From: Azorinus chamasolen
Lineage: Eukaryota; Mollusca; Bivalvia; Cardiida; Solecurtidae
Direction: 5' to 3'
Length of the DNA stretch: 64,000 nt
NCBI GenBank assembly: GCA_963576725.1
Contig: OY755238.1
Span: forward strand, 22,317,845 to 22,381,844
Positions 55,601 through 64,000 of this stretch are shown one piece after another (the stretch's first letter is position 1; the number at the start of each line of letters is the position of its first letter). Under the pieces are notes generated by a model. The model saw only the letters and a program-made list of their open reading frames with translations. It was not told the origin of the DNA and did no database searches. A program made the position numbers and the translations under genes.

Positions 55601-58600
55601 TTTGAGTTATCACGTCACATCAAAAGTTAATGCCCTTAAAGGTTGTATGAATGAAGGGCAGATAACTCTAGACATAGTAATCTGATTCAACCCAAAAACT
55701 ATAGGTGTCTTTCTCTGATGATACTAAGCAAATGCCCTTAATATGAAACCAATATACGAAGTACTGTTTGAGTTATCGCGTCACATCAAAAGTTAATGCC
55801 CTTAAAGGTTGTATGAATGAAGGGCAGATAACTCTAGACATAGTAATCTGATTCAACCCAAAAACTATAGGTGTCTTTCTCTGATGATACTAAGCATATG
55901 CCCTTAATATGAAATCAATATACGAAGTACTGTTTGAGTAATCACGTCACATCAAAAGTGTTGACAAAAGTTAACATAATTTTTTATGAATCAAGGGCAG
56001 AGAACTCTAGAAAATAGTGATCTGATTCAACTCAAAAACTATAGGCTTCTTCCTCTGATGATACTAAGCATATGCCCATAATATGACACCAAGATGTGAA
56101 GTACTGTTTGAGTTTTCGCGTCACATCAAAATTGACAAATTGACAAACAGACGGACAGAAAATGTTATTCCTACAAGGCTCCTGCATTTTCAATCATTGA
56201 ATATGATTAGTATCCTGATATAAGTGCTTGTCAGAGTATGTTATATTTTGGGAACATTTATGCATTAGAGAAAGTTCAGATGGAACTTTCTGATAACATA
56301 AAGCATAGCACCAAAAACTTACATTACACCAGGAAGAACTTATTATACAAGTAAGAACCTATTATACCAGTGAACAGCCTACCTGACAGTCAAACAAGTC
56401 TGACAGTCAAAACCGTTGAGGAGCCCCTACCTGACAGTCCAAACCAGTGAGAAGCCTAAATGGTAGTCAAAACCAGTGAGAAGCTTACCTGATGGACTGA
56501 AGTCATCAAAGACCCTAGTTCGCTTCTGTTTAAAGGCCTTCTTGGCACTCTTTGCAGCATACAGCTGTGCCTTCTGGATATCATTGTTAACTCTGTCCTC
56601 TGCCTGTAACAAAGTCAAAGATTCATGGAGATCACAACTGTGATTTGTTTGTCATTCTAGGGGGCAAAACTCTGAATTGTTTTTAAATCAAAGCAGATCA
56701 TCCTACACTTTGATCAACTGACTGACCAGCAGTACAAAATCAATATCATTTCCTGCCCGCTAAGTAGAGGGCGGTATAATAAGTGCACCACATACAGATG
56801 TCAATACTAAACTGTTACTACAAATATCAATGCTTAACAGGCAATAATTCTGTCTTAATTCTTTCAATGTTAATCTTTGGTCACCTTCGCAAATAGTTTG
56901 GATCCAGATGAGATACTGAGGTAGAAACTCAGAGCCTCATCAGGATAAGACCAACAGATAAAGGTGTGTACTCAAAATACTAAAATCTTCCTTTCTACAC
57001 CAAACCCTAAGTTGTGACAAGTCTTTAGAATCGTCTCGAAGAGACAATTCTAGAGAATGGTCACAACATAGGGTTTGGTGGAGAAATTATTCCTAAAAAT
57101 GTTTTAATTTATGCACCTTACCTGGACCTCCGAGGATTCATACTGTTTGATATTGTGATTAAAACAAAGAGGAAACAATTAGAAAATGTAAAGTGAAGAA
57201 TATGACAAACTTTCACGCAATCGAAAACTAAGTAGACCCAGATTAGATGGCTCCTATAGAAGCTGTCTGATCTGGTCTGCTCTATTGCTAATGGATTCAC
57301 GGAAGGACAAGCACAAATCTATATTACCCCCAACATCTCCACATGTGGAGGTATAAACAGATGTTTTATCAAGATCACATTAACAAAAGCTTCCTTTGTT
57401 CTCAAGAAAAGAAATACTTTAGGAACTAAAGCAAAACATTTACTCAGTATTGGTATTACCAAATGGTTTCTTTGCTTATTATTATAAAGTAAAACCTCTC
57501 TAATTGGACATTTAAATTAGTCTTAATTACGGTCTCTAAGACACGTGGCAGCTTAATACAGGGTGAAAGTCAAGCAGAAAGTTCCAAAAGGAACTTTCTA
57601 CATGACTTTCACCCTGTATTAAGCAGCTATCTGCCTAAAAGTATCTGAATTCTTCTCTATTAGATTTCCGGTTTAGAGGGATTTTACTGTACACACCCCA
57701 CATCCATATAACATCACATACAAGGAGTGTACTGACCGTTTCCAGCGTTTTCACTTGTCCTTTCTTTCCTTTCTTGTTCTTTTTATTATTTGCTAACTTA
57801 ACTGGATCCTCAAGAGCAAGATTGGCTGCAACAAAAAAAAATCATATATGTATGGTATTTCATCTCATTTAAAACACCCAGGTCCATGCTTATAAAGCTT
57901 TTAGTTGAGTCTGAGTTTCGTTCTCAAGCTTTTGATTGGTCAGATTTGAGTTCTCAAGCTTTTGATTGGTCAGATTTGAGCCAAAGGCTCAAATCTGACC
58001 AATCAAAAGCATGAGAACGTTCTCAGACTCAACTAAAAGTTTTATAAGCATGGACCCCGATCTCCTCTCTCCACCACTCCAATCAATTCTACTGCTTTAA
58101 CCTATTCCCTCATATTGACACCTCTGACACCTCTGTAAAAGTCACTTTCTAAAACACAGTGGTTTCAACACCTCATAAATCTAAAAAATTCCTTTCCTCT
58201 AGTTAATGCTCCTTTTCGGTAGATGTATTAAAAGATGTAGGATCTAAAAAAAAAGCCTATGAGGTAATGGGTTAAGTTAATCAAACAGAGTAGCAAACAG
58301 TGTAGATCTGGAGCATTTTTACTTGGGTTTACACTATTTGCTTAACCCTTTCCCTGTTCTATGTTTATTAAAAAATTTCAGTACCTACTGTCAGAGTATG
58401 CATGATCAAAATAGTGACATGAAATATGGAAAGTGGAACATTGTAGCCATTAAAGATTTTAGAAAGTAAAGAAACAGATCCATCAAATTCCATTAGCAAA
58501 CAGAGCAGACCCTGATCAGACGGTTCTGTCTGGTCTGCATCTACTCTGTTCGCAAATGTGTGAAAAGGCATTTATATGAGGAAAGGGTTAAGTTTGTCTA

Positions 58601-61600
58601 AACTTCAAGGTAACTACACTGTACCAGGGCATATGACATAAACAAAATCATCCAATTATGTAAACTAGTATCATCACTGAATGTAATGAATACCCACACA
58701 TAAGCACATGTCAATAAGCTCATCGCAGCAATTCCTATCAGTCACTTTCTGGTGACCATGACGATGAAAGAGTTAACAAGTCATTTCCCCATATTGACAC
58801 CTCAAAAAAAGTCATTTTTTGAAACCATTGTGATAACAAGAGCTGTTCGCAGACAGCGAGCTTCACTTTCTTTAGTGCTGGATAGTGTAGTGGAAGTCTA
58901 AGTTGGAAAGGGGAGATAACTATAGCAAAATTAGTTACCTGCCCTTGTGAAATGGATCCCCCTTTATAATAGTTAAGATGCTTACCAAATTTGAACCAAA
59001 CATCATGGACAGTTTCTGAGACATGGACCTTAACATAAAACTTAACCAACAATGAAAATTCTAAGTAAACAACAGCACCGCAAGCGGGTGCCAACGCTCT
59101 GTTGTCATTGTCAAGATGAACATGTATACCAAAAATGAAGGTTGTAAATGAAAAATTGAAGAAGTTATGGTCAATGTTAAGATTTCGGACGACAACGACG
59201 ACACGGATGCCGGAGTTACGACAATAGCATGTGATTTCTTGGAAACAGACGAGCTAAAAAAAGGGGCAGAATAGTGGCAAAATTAATTTTAGGGTTATCT
59301 ACCTTTGCGAAATGGGTTCCCCTTTTGATAGTAAACATGCATACCAAATGTGAACCAAATATCTTTGATGGTTTCTGAGAAATGGACCTTAATAAAAAGG
59401 TTAACCAATGCCGCTACCGATGCCAACGAGAGGGTCATGACAATACCTTCACTTTCGAAAAAAGTGGAGCTACAAATAGCATTTACTCTAGGCAGAGGAG
59501 CAAATTATCTATTTAACACAATGGCTTCAAAGCTATATAATTCTTAAATTTTCCTGTTTTCTAGTAAATGCTCCTTTTTGGTAGATTTATTCAAAGAGGT
59601 TGGTTCTATAAAAAGCGTATGAGGAAATGGGTTAACATTATAACGTTTAGCACACTACTGGAGAATATATGACAATTTATAAATAGTTTGGACCAGATTA
59701 GACACAATGTTACCTTACATCTCATCAGGATCCAAACTGTCGAACACTCTGACCATACATTTCAAAAGTAAATTAATATTCATGAAGTCATTTTTTCTTA
59801 CATGAATATTCATGGAGTAAAGCGTTGATAACACATGTAGCAAAAATACCTTTCTCAGCCATTCTCTCTTTGTGTGTTTGGAACCAGACTCGCTTCATGT
59901 CTGGCTGCTGCGCCTGTTTCTCTTCCAGGAGCCGCTTGGCCTTGTTCATCTGGTTCTCCGTGGCCCTGATCTCTTTCTCTTCCAGCTCTTGCTGCTCTAT
60001 GTCTACTATATCCTGCTCTAGACCACTTATTCTATCACTGTACTTACCGATCACCTCTGAAACACAACACAGCTGTAGATAAGAGATGTACTCATCCATT
60101 CAAATCTCTAATTTCTAAAAAAAATCCTTGATGGTACTCATTTGAACTGACTCGGGAGTCAGTGAAGTAAAAAAATAAACTTTAAGCTTGACTTTCAGTC
60201 TTTCTGAATATTTCTAATATCAAGTGTTCTGATACAATCTACATACTGATTACAAGGATGAAAGAGTCACATTTCTCATTCAGTAGCTTTTAGCATCATT
60301 ATACCAAGAATATGAGAACTGGTGATCCAAACCATATGTTGTGGAGAAATGACGACTTTAGCATGCACATTTATCTGTTGCTCTGTTATTAATGCAATTT
60401 CATACCTTGTGGTACAATGCGGGCTGATTATTTGTCGTACCTTGTGGTACAATGCGGATTGATTATTTGTCATACCTTGTGGTACAATGCGGGTTGATTA
60501 TTTGTCGTACCTTGTGGTACAATGCGGGTTGATTATTTGTCATACCTTGTGGTACAATGCGGGTTTTCAGAGGGGTTCTGGCTTTCTTTACTATTTCTTT
60601 CAGCAGCTTTCTTTCCTTTTCCCCAACAAGTGTAACAGATCTGCAATCAAATTACACAGGCTATTAAAGACAGTAATTGTTTTCCATCTGTATATGAATA
60701 CATTAAAACAAGAGGGCCAGAATGGCCCTGAAGCGCTCACCAGACAATCAGAGGAGAAGACTTTCAAAGTTTTCACTATATATTTCTATAGAAAACTAGC
60801 TGGCCCTGAGGTGGGCCAATTTTGACCCCAGGGGCATAATTTATGAAACTTTTGTAGAGGACTTGAACATGATGCTATGAGTCAAATATGAAAGCTGAGA
60901 ACCTTTCAGTTTCAGAGGAGAAGATTTTCAAAGTTTTCACTATATGTTTCTATAGAAAACTGGGCACCCCTGGGGCAGGGCCAATTTTGACCCCAGGGGC
61001 ATAATTCATATAACTTTTGTAGAGGACCTATACATGATGCTATGCGCCAAATATGAAAGTTGAGAACTTTCCAAATTCAGAAGAAGATTTTCAAAGTTTT
61101 CACTATTTGTTTCAATTGAAAACTGCCCATCCCTGGGGCGGGGACTATTTTGACCCCAGGGCAATTATTAATATAACTTTACTTAGTAGAGGACCTACAC
61201 ATGATGCTCTGTGCCAAATATGAAAGCTGAGCGCCTTCCAGTTTCAGAGGAGAAAATTTTCAAAAGATTTCACTATTTGTTTCTATTGAAAACTGCCCAC
61301 CCCTGGGGCGGGCCAATTTTGACCCCAAGGGCATAATTTATATAACTTTTGTAGAGGACCTGAACATGATGATATGTGCAAAATATGAAAGCTGAGGAAC
61401 TTCTGGTTTCATAGGAGATGATTTGCAAAGGTTTACTATATGTTTGTATTGAAAACTTCCCAACCCTGGAACGGGGCCAATTTTGACCCCAGGGGCATAA
61501 TTTATATAACTTTTGTAGAGGACCTGAATATGATGCAATATGTCAATTATGAAAGCTAAGCGCCTTCCAGTTTCAGAGGAGATTTTCAAAGATTACACTA

Positions 61601-64000
61601 TTTGTTTCCATTGAAAACTACCCATCCCTGGGGCGGGGCTAATTTTAACCCCAGGGCCATAATTTATATAAATTTTGTAGAGGACCTGAACATGATGCTA
61701 TGTGCCAAATATGAAATCTGAGAACCTTCTAGTTTCAGAGGAGGAGATTTTCAAAGTTTTCACTGTTTATTTCTATTGAAAACTGCCCACCCCTTAGGAG
61801 GGGCAAATTTTGACCCAAGGGCCATAATTAATAAAAAAAATTGTAGAGGCGCTGAACATGATGCTCTGTGCCAAATATGAAAGATGAGAGCCTTTCAGTA
61901 TTAGAGGAGAAGATTTTCAAAGATTTCACTATTTGTTTCTATTGAAAACTGCCCTTCCCTGGAACGGGGCCAATTTTGACCCCAGGGGCATAATTTATAT
62001 AACTTTTGTAGAGGACCTGAATATGATGCAATATGCCAATTATGAAAGCTAAGCGCCTTCCAGTTTCAGAGGAGATTTTCAAAGATTTCACTATTTGTTT
62101 CCATTGAAAACTACCCATCCCTGGGGCGGGGCTAATTTTAACCCCAGGACCATAATTTATATAAATTTTGTAGAGGACCTGAACATGATGCTATGTGCCA
62201 AATATAAAATCTGAGAACCTTCTAGTTTCAGAGGAGGAGATTTTCAAAGTTTTCACTGTTTATTTCTATTGAAAACTGCCCACCCCTTAGGCGGGGCAAA
62301 TTTTGACCCATGGGCCATAATTAATAAAAAAATTGTAGAGGCGCTGAACATGATGCTCTGTGCCAAATATGAAAGATGAGAGCCTTTCAGTATTAGAGGA
62401 GAAAATTTTCAAAGATTTCACTATTTGTTTCTATTGAAAACTGCCCACCCCTGGGGCGGGGCCTATTTTGACCCCAGGGGCATAATTTATATAACTTTTG
62501 TAGAGTACCTGAACACGATGCTATATGCCAAATATGAAAGCTAATAACCTTTTGGTTTCAGAGGAGAAGATAGTCAAAGATTTATTATATATTTCTATTG
62601 AAAACGGCCCACCCCTGGGGCGGGGCCAATTTTGACCAAAGGGCCATAATTAACAAAAAAAATTGTAGAGGTCCTGAACATGATGCTCTGTGCCAAATAT
62701 GAAAGATGAGAGCCTTTCAGTATTAGAGGAGAAGATTTTCAAAGAGTACACTATTTGTTTCTATTGAAAACTTCCCACCCCTAGGGTGGGGCCAATTTTG
62801 ACCCCAGGGGCATAATTTATATAACTTTTGTAGAGGACCTATAGGTGATGCTATGTACCAAAGATGAAAGCTGAGAACCCTGCAGATTCAGAGGAGAAGT
62901 TTTTAAAGGTTCGAATTGTCGACGCGGGACAATGGACAACGACGGACATCAGGCAATCACAAAAGCTCACCCTGAGCACTTTGTGCTCTGGTGAGCTAAA
63001 AAGTAAGAATCCATGTGGTTCTGGGGCATTCTAAAGTGCATAAGGATAAGCATCACTGCTCTTGCATGATTGGTTTTTTAATCAGGGTTTTGCATGAACA
63101 TAAGATCCATACTTTTTTTTTTTTGCTTTTATGAAGCAAATTTCAGTCACCTCTTATATATATGAAAAGTAATTACACACATATATGTAACTAAAAATAA
63201 ATATTGAACTAAATATCCATGTACCAAAATAGAATTGTCACGGAGTGTGATTGTTAGAGACTAAGAATGCATTATTCTGAATAATCAAGGGCCATAACTA
63301 TGTAACTCAGCCAGAATGTTGTCATGATATGTGCATCTCCTCTTGGTAAAGTTAGCAATAACATTGAATTGAAATCAAATCTAAACTTCTGAACAAACAA
63401 GATGTGTTTGTGAAACACTATGCCCCCTCATATATTTGACCTCTGACCTTGAAGGATGACCTTGACCTTGACATGTCACCCCTCAAAATGTGCAGCCTCA
63501 TGAGATACACAAGCATGCCAAATATCAAGTCTCTATGTCTACTGGTCCAAAAGTTATGGCCAATGTTAAAGTCGGTGATTTGACCCATATATTTGACCTC
63601 TGACCTTGAAGGATGACCTTGACCTTAAAATGTCACCCCTCAAAATGTGCGGCTTTATGAGATACATATGCATGCCAAATATCAAGTCTCTATCTGTACT
63701 GGCTCAAAAGGTATGACCAATGTTAAAGTTGCTGACAAACAGACAAACGGACAAACAGACAAACAGACAGACAAACAGACAGGGCAAAAACAATATGCCC
63801 CCTGACTATAGTCAATGGGGGCATAAAAAGCCCAGAACAAGAAAATCCAACACATCAATCTATGGACCAATGGAAGTCCTACATAGTTACTTCTACACTC
63901 TCCATGTATATACATGTACCTAAATACTTGTCTATCAAATATAAATATATATCCAATAGTATGTGATATTGTTTAAACTAACCTGCCCTTTCTCCCAGCT
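52639..64000 (-). CDS. DDX27: DEAD-box RNA helicase DDX27, C-terminal exons (5' part outside window)
   Basis: Minus-strand exons 64000-63983, 60640-60546, 60056-59850, 57825-57737, 56603-56489, 55295-55193, 54090-54025 and 52648-52639 join in phase to 233 residues plus TAG. The family (yeast Drs1) is a nucleolar ATP-dependent RNA helicase for large-subunit ribosome assembly. Seen: AGRKGRSVTLVGEKERKLL (end of helicase motif VI and core), an acidic coiled-coil stretch (EQQELEEKEIRATENQMNKA), KRVWFQTHKERM, a Lys-rich linker, FDQELTNT, QYRAGPSYHERKQMG and a basic RKR end. The FDQELTNT, QYRAGPSYHERKQMG and WFQT blocks match the vertebrate DDX27 tail in order; the linker is shorter. The ATPase core lies beyond 64000. 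Convergent with the NPL array. Confidence 0.92.
53530..53732. mobile_element. Family A MITE
   Basis: CAGTAAAACTCCGCTAATGC ... 'gcattagaggggttctactg'; core hairpin 'aaagctcataggagctt'. Confidence 0.88.
54025..54090 (-). CDS. DDX27: DDX27 exon (GPSYHERKQMG)
   Basis: Acceptor cttcttcag, donor GGGACG|GTAGGT. Encodes PSYHERKQMGMTGKKNANKM. 66 nt. Confidence 0.88.
54690..54890. mobile_element. Family C MITE
   Basis: Hairpin 'ataaataaagcatttgctcc' ... 'ttatcacaatggtttcaa'; ends 'attccattccctcattgg' / 'tatgggaatgggct'. Confidence 0.78.
55036..55145. mobile_element. Family D MITE
   Basis: 'ccactctttataattatctc' / 'gagacaattctaaagagtgg', then 'agggttttggtagagaaat'. Confidence 0.72.
55193..55295 (-). 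CDS. DDX27: DDX27 exon (FDQELTNT)
   Basis: Acceptor gtttttcag, donor GCTGG|GTAAGA. Encodes GPTASKKKKLQKSKSSFDQE then LTNTGRSAVKQYRA. 103 nt. Confidence 0.92.
55487..56170. repeat. ~165-bp tandem repeat, four units, with simple-repeat tail
   Basis: Units begin 'agggcagataactctagaca' at about 55494, 55655, 55820 and 55995; tail 'gacaaacagacggacag'. In a DDX27 intron. Same general layout as the other tandem-core elements. Confidence 0.85.
56489..56603 (-). CDS. DDX27: DDX27 exon (basic linker)
   Basis: Acceptor gttacag, donor CATCAG|GTAAGC. Encodes AEDRVNNDIQKAQLYAAKSA then KKAFKQKRTRVFDDFSPS. 115 nt. Confidence 0.9.
56945..57130. mobile_element. Family D MITE
   Basis: Left 'gaccaacagataaaggtgtg', palindrome centre 'tcgtctcgaagagacaa', right tail 'tgcaccttacctggacctc'. 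Confidence 0.8.
57487..57689. mobile_element. Family A MITE
   Basis: 'agtaaaacctctctaattgg' ... 'gtttagagggattttactg'; core 'gttccaaaaggaac'. Ends 48 nt beyond a DDX27 exon. Confidence 0.87.
57737..57825 (-). CDS. DDX27: DDX27 exon (Lys-rich linker)
   Basis: Acceptor tttgttgcag, donor GAAACG|GTCAGT. Encodes LALEDPVKLANNKKNKKGKK onward. 89 nt. Confidence 0.88.
57880..58057. mobile_element. Family E palindromic MITE, copy 3
   Basis: 'ggtccatgcttataaagctt' ... 'aagttttataagcatggacc', centre 'gagccaaaggctc'. Confidence 0.87.
58097..58275. mobile_element. Family C TTAA MITE
   Basis: 'ttaacctattccctcatatt' ... 'tatgaggtaatgggttaa'. Central hairpin mostly lost. Confidence 0.75.
58342..58591. mobile_element. 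Family B TTAA MITE
   Basis: TTAACCCTTTCCCTGTTC ... 'tgaggaaagggttaa', TTAA both ends; hairpin 'gcaaacagagcagaccctg' ... 'tactctgttcgc'. Confidence 0.88.
58772..59635. mobile_element. Family C MITE split by a tandem-core element
   Basis: Left half 58772-58852 stops at 'gaaaccattgtgat'; right half resumes near 59495 'gagcaaattatctatttaac' + 'acaatggcttcaaa' and ends 'gaggaaatgggttaa'. The insert (58853-59494) starts 'aacaagagctgttcgcagac', has 'gacgacaacgacgac' and 'gacgagctaaaa' at about 59250, plus a second core unit ('gaaatgggttccccttttga'). Confidence 0.72.
59850..60056 (-). CDS. DDX27: DDX27 exon (coiled coil, WFQT)
   Basis: Acceptor tgtttcag, donor GAAAG|GTATTT. 69 residues, EVIGKYSDRISGLEQ to KRVWFQTHKERMAEK. 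207 nt. Confidence 0.94.
60401..60556 (-). repeat. 35-bp minisatellite containing the DDX27 5' splice site
   Basis: Five units of 'taccttgtggtacaatgcgg' + 'gttgattatttgtcg'. On the minus strand each has the last 16 nt of the upstream exon plus a GTATGA or GTACGA donor. The junctions fall at 60545, 60510, 60475, 60440 and 60405. Confidence 0.95.
60546..60640 (-). CDS. DDX27: DDX27 exon (SVTLVGE)
   Basis: Acceptor gattgcag, donor CACAAG|GTATGA. Encodes SVTLVGEKERKLLKEIVKKA then RTPLKTRIVPQ. 95 nt. Confidence 0.94.
60708..63001. mobile_element. Tandem-core element, 'ACAAGAGGGCC' type, ~13 units
   Basis: Start 'acaagagggccagaatggcc', repeated core units of about 165 bp ('gaacatgatgctatgtgcca', 'ttcagaggagaagattttca', 'cccctggggcggggccaatt'), simple run 'gacaacgacggac', terminal hairpin 'gagcactttgtgctctggtg' + 'agctaaaa'. 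In a DDX27 intron. Same ends as 48547-50828. Confidence 0.9.
63393..63826. mobile_element. Tandem-core element, 'TATGCCCCCT' type
   Basis: Start 'aacaagatgtgtttgtgaaa', two units ('tgacctctgaccttgaagga', 'atgccaaatatcaagtctct'), (ACAAACAG)n run 63735-63780, terminal hairpin 'tatgccccctgactatag' / 'tcaatgggggcataaaa'. A fragment of the same family is at 53398-53522. Confidence 0.85.
63983..64000 (-). CDS. DDX27: DDX27 exon, partial (helicase motif VI end)
   Basis: Runs off the window edge. AGRKGR, donor GGGCAG|GTTAGT. Corresponds to the 'TARAGRAGR' of motif VI. Confidence 0.85.

Overview
The window looks like AT-rich nuclear DNA of a bivalve mollusc. Short exons with GT/AG splice sites sit in long introns packed with hairpin MITEs, satellites, a LINE fragment and tRNA-derived SINEs. 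Several repeats resemble the 'pearl' type elements described from bivalves: a tandem core of about 135-175 bp, then a short simple repeat, then a terminal hairpin. Vertebrate-like protein families with invertebrate-style divergence agree with this. The species cannot be named from sequence alone.

Three host loci are readable. (1) NPL-A, 364-15342, + strand: exons 2-10 of an N-acetylneuraminate lyase, with exon 1 lying left of the window. (2) NPL-B, 23082-40611, + strand: a complete ten-exon N-acetylneuraminate lyase. The exons sum to 960 nt, giving 319 residues plus stop. Exons 2-9 have exactly the same lengths in both copies (62, 71, 88, 64, 76, 93, 161 and 172 nt), so this is a tandem duplication. 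The proteins have diverged strongly, but both keep the Schiff-base lysine, the catalytic tyrosine and the GTTGEG loop. A third exon-1/promoter copy at about 46.2-46.4 kb, followed within 0.5 kb by sequence like the 3' flank of NPL-B, looks like an internally deleted third member. (3) DDX27, 64000-52639, - strand: the last eight coding exons of a DEAD-box RNA helicase (ribosome biogenesis), convergent with the NPL array. It runs from the end of helicase motif VI to the stop codon, 233 residues, all in phase.

Layout: 0-15.3 kb NPL-A and its MITE-filled introns; 15.3-23.1 kb intergenic, including a 2.35-kb foldback element; 23.1-40.6 kb NPL-B, with a LINE in intron 2 and a 4.2-kb, 41-bp-period satellite in intron 5; 40.6-46.3 kb satellite and palindromic elements; 46.3-52.6 kb third NPL relic and tandem-core elements; 52.6-64 kb DDX27.

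The repeats are the richest part. At least five hairpin families recur: A, pogo/Tigger-like with TA ends; B and C, TTAA-flanked; D, a 'gtttggtggagaaat' hairpin; E, 'gggtccatgcttata'. Nested insertions show that B-type elements duplicate TTAA. Several otherwise different TTAA families carry the same GCAAACAG...CTGTTTGC palindrome at their centre. Several NPL 3' splice sites lie 10-40 nt downstream of a transposon terminus, and one DDX27 5' splice site has been amplified into a 35-bp minisatellite. Coordinates of repeats were read by eye and are good to a few bases at clear ends and tens of bases at degenerate ones.
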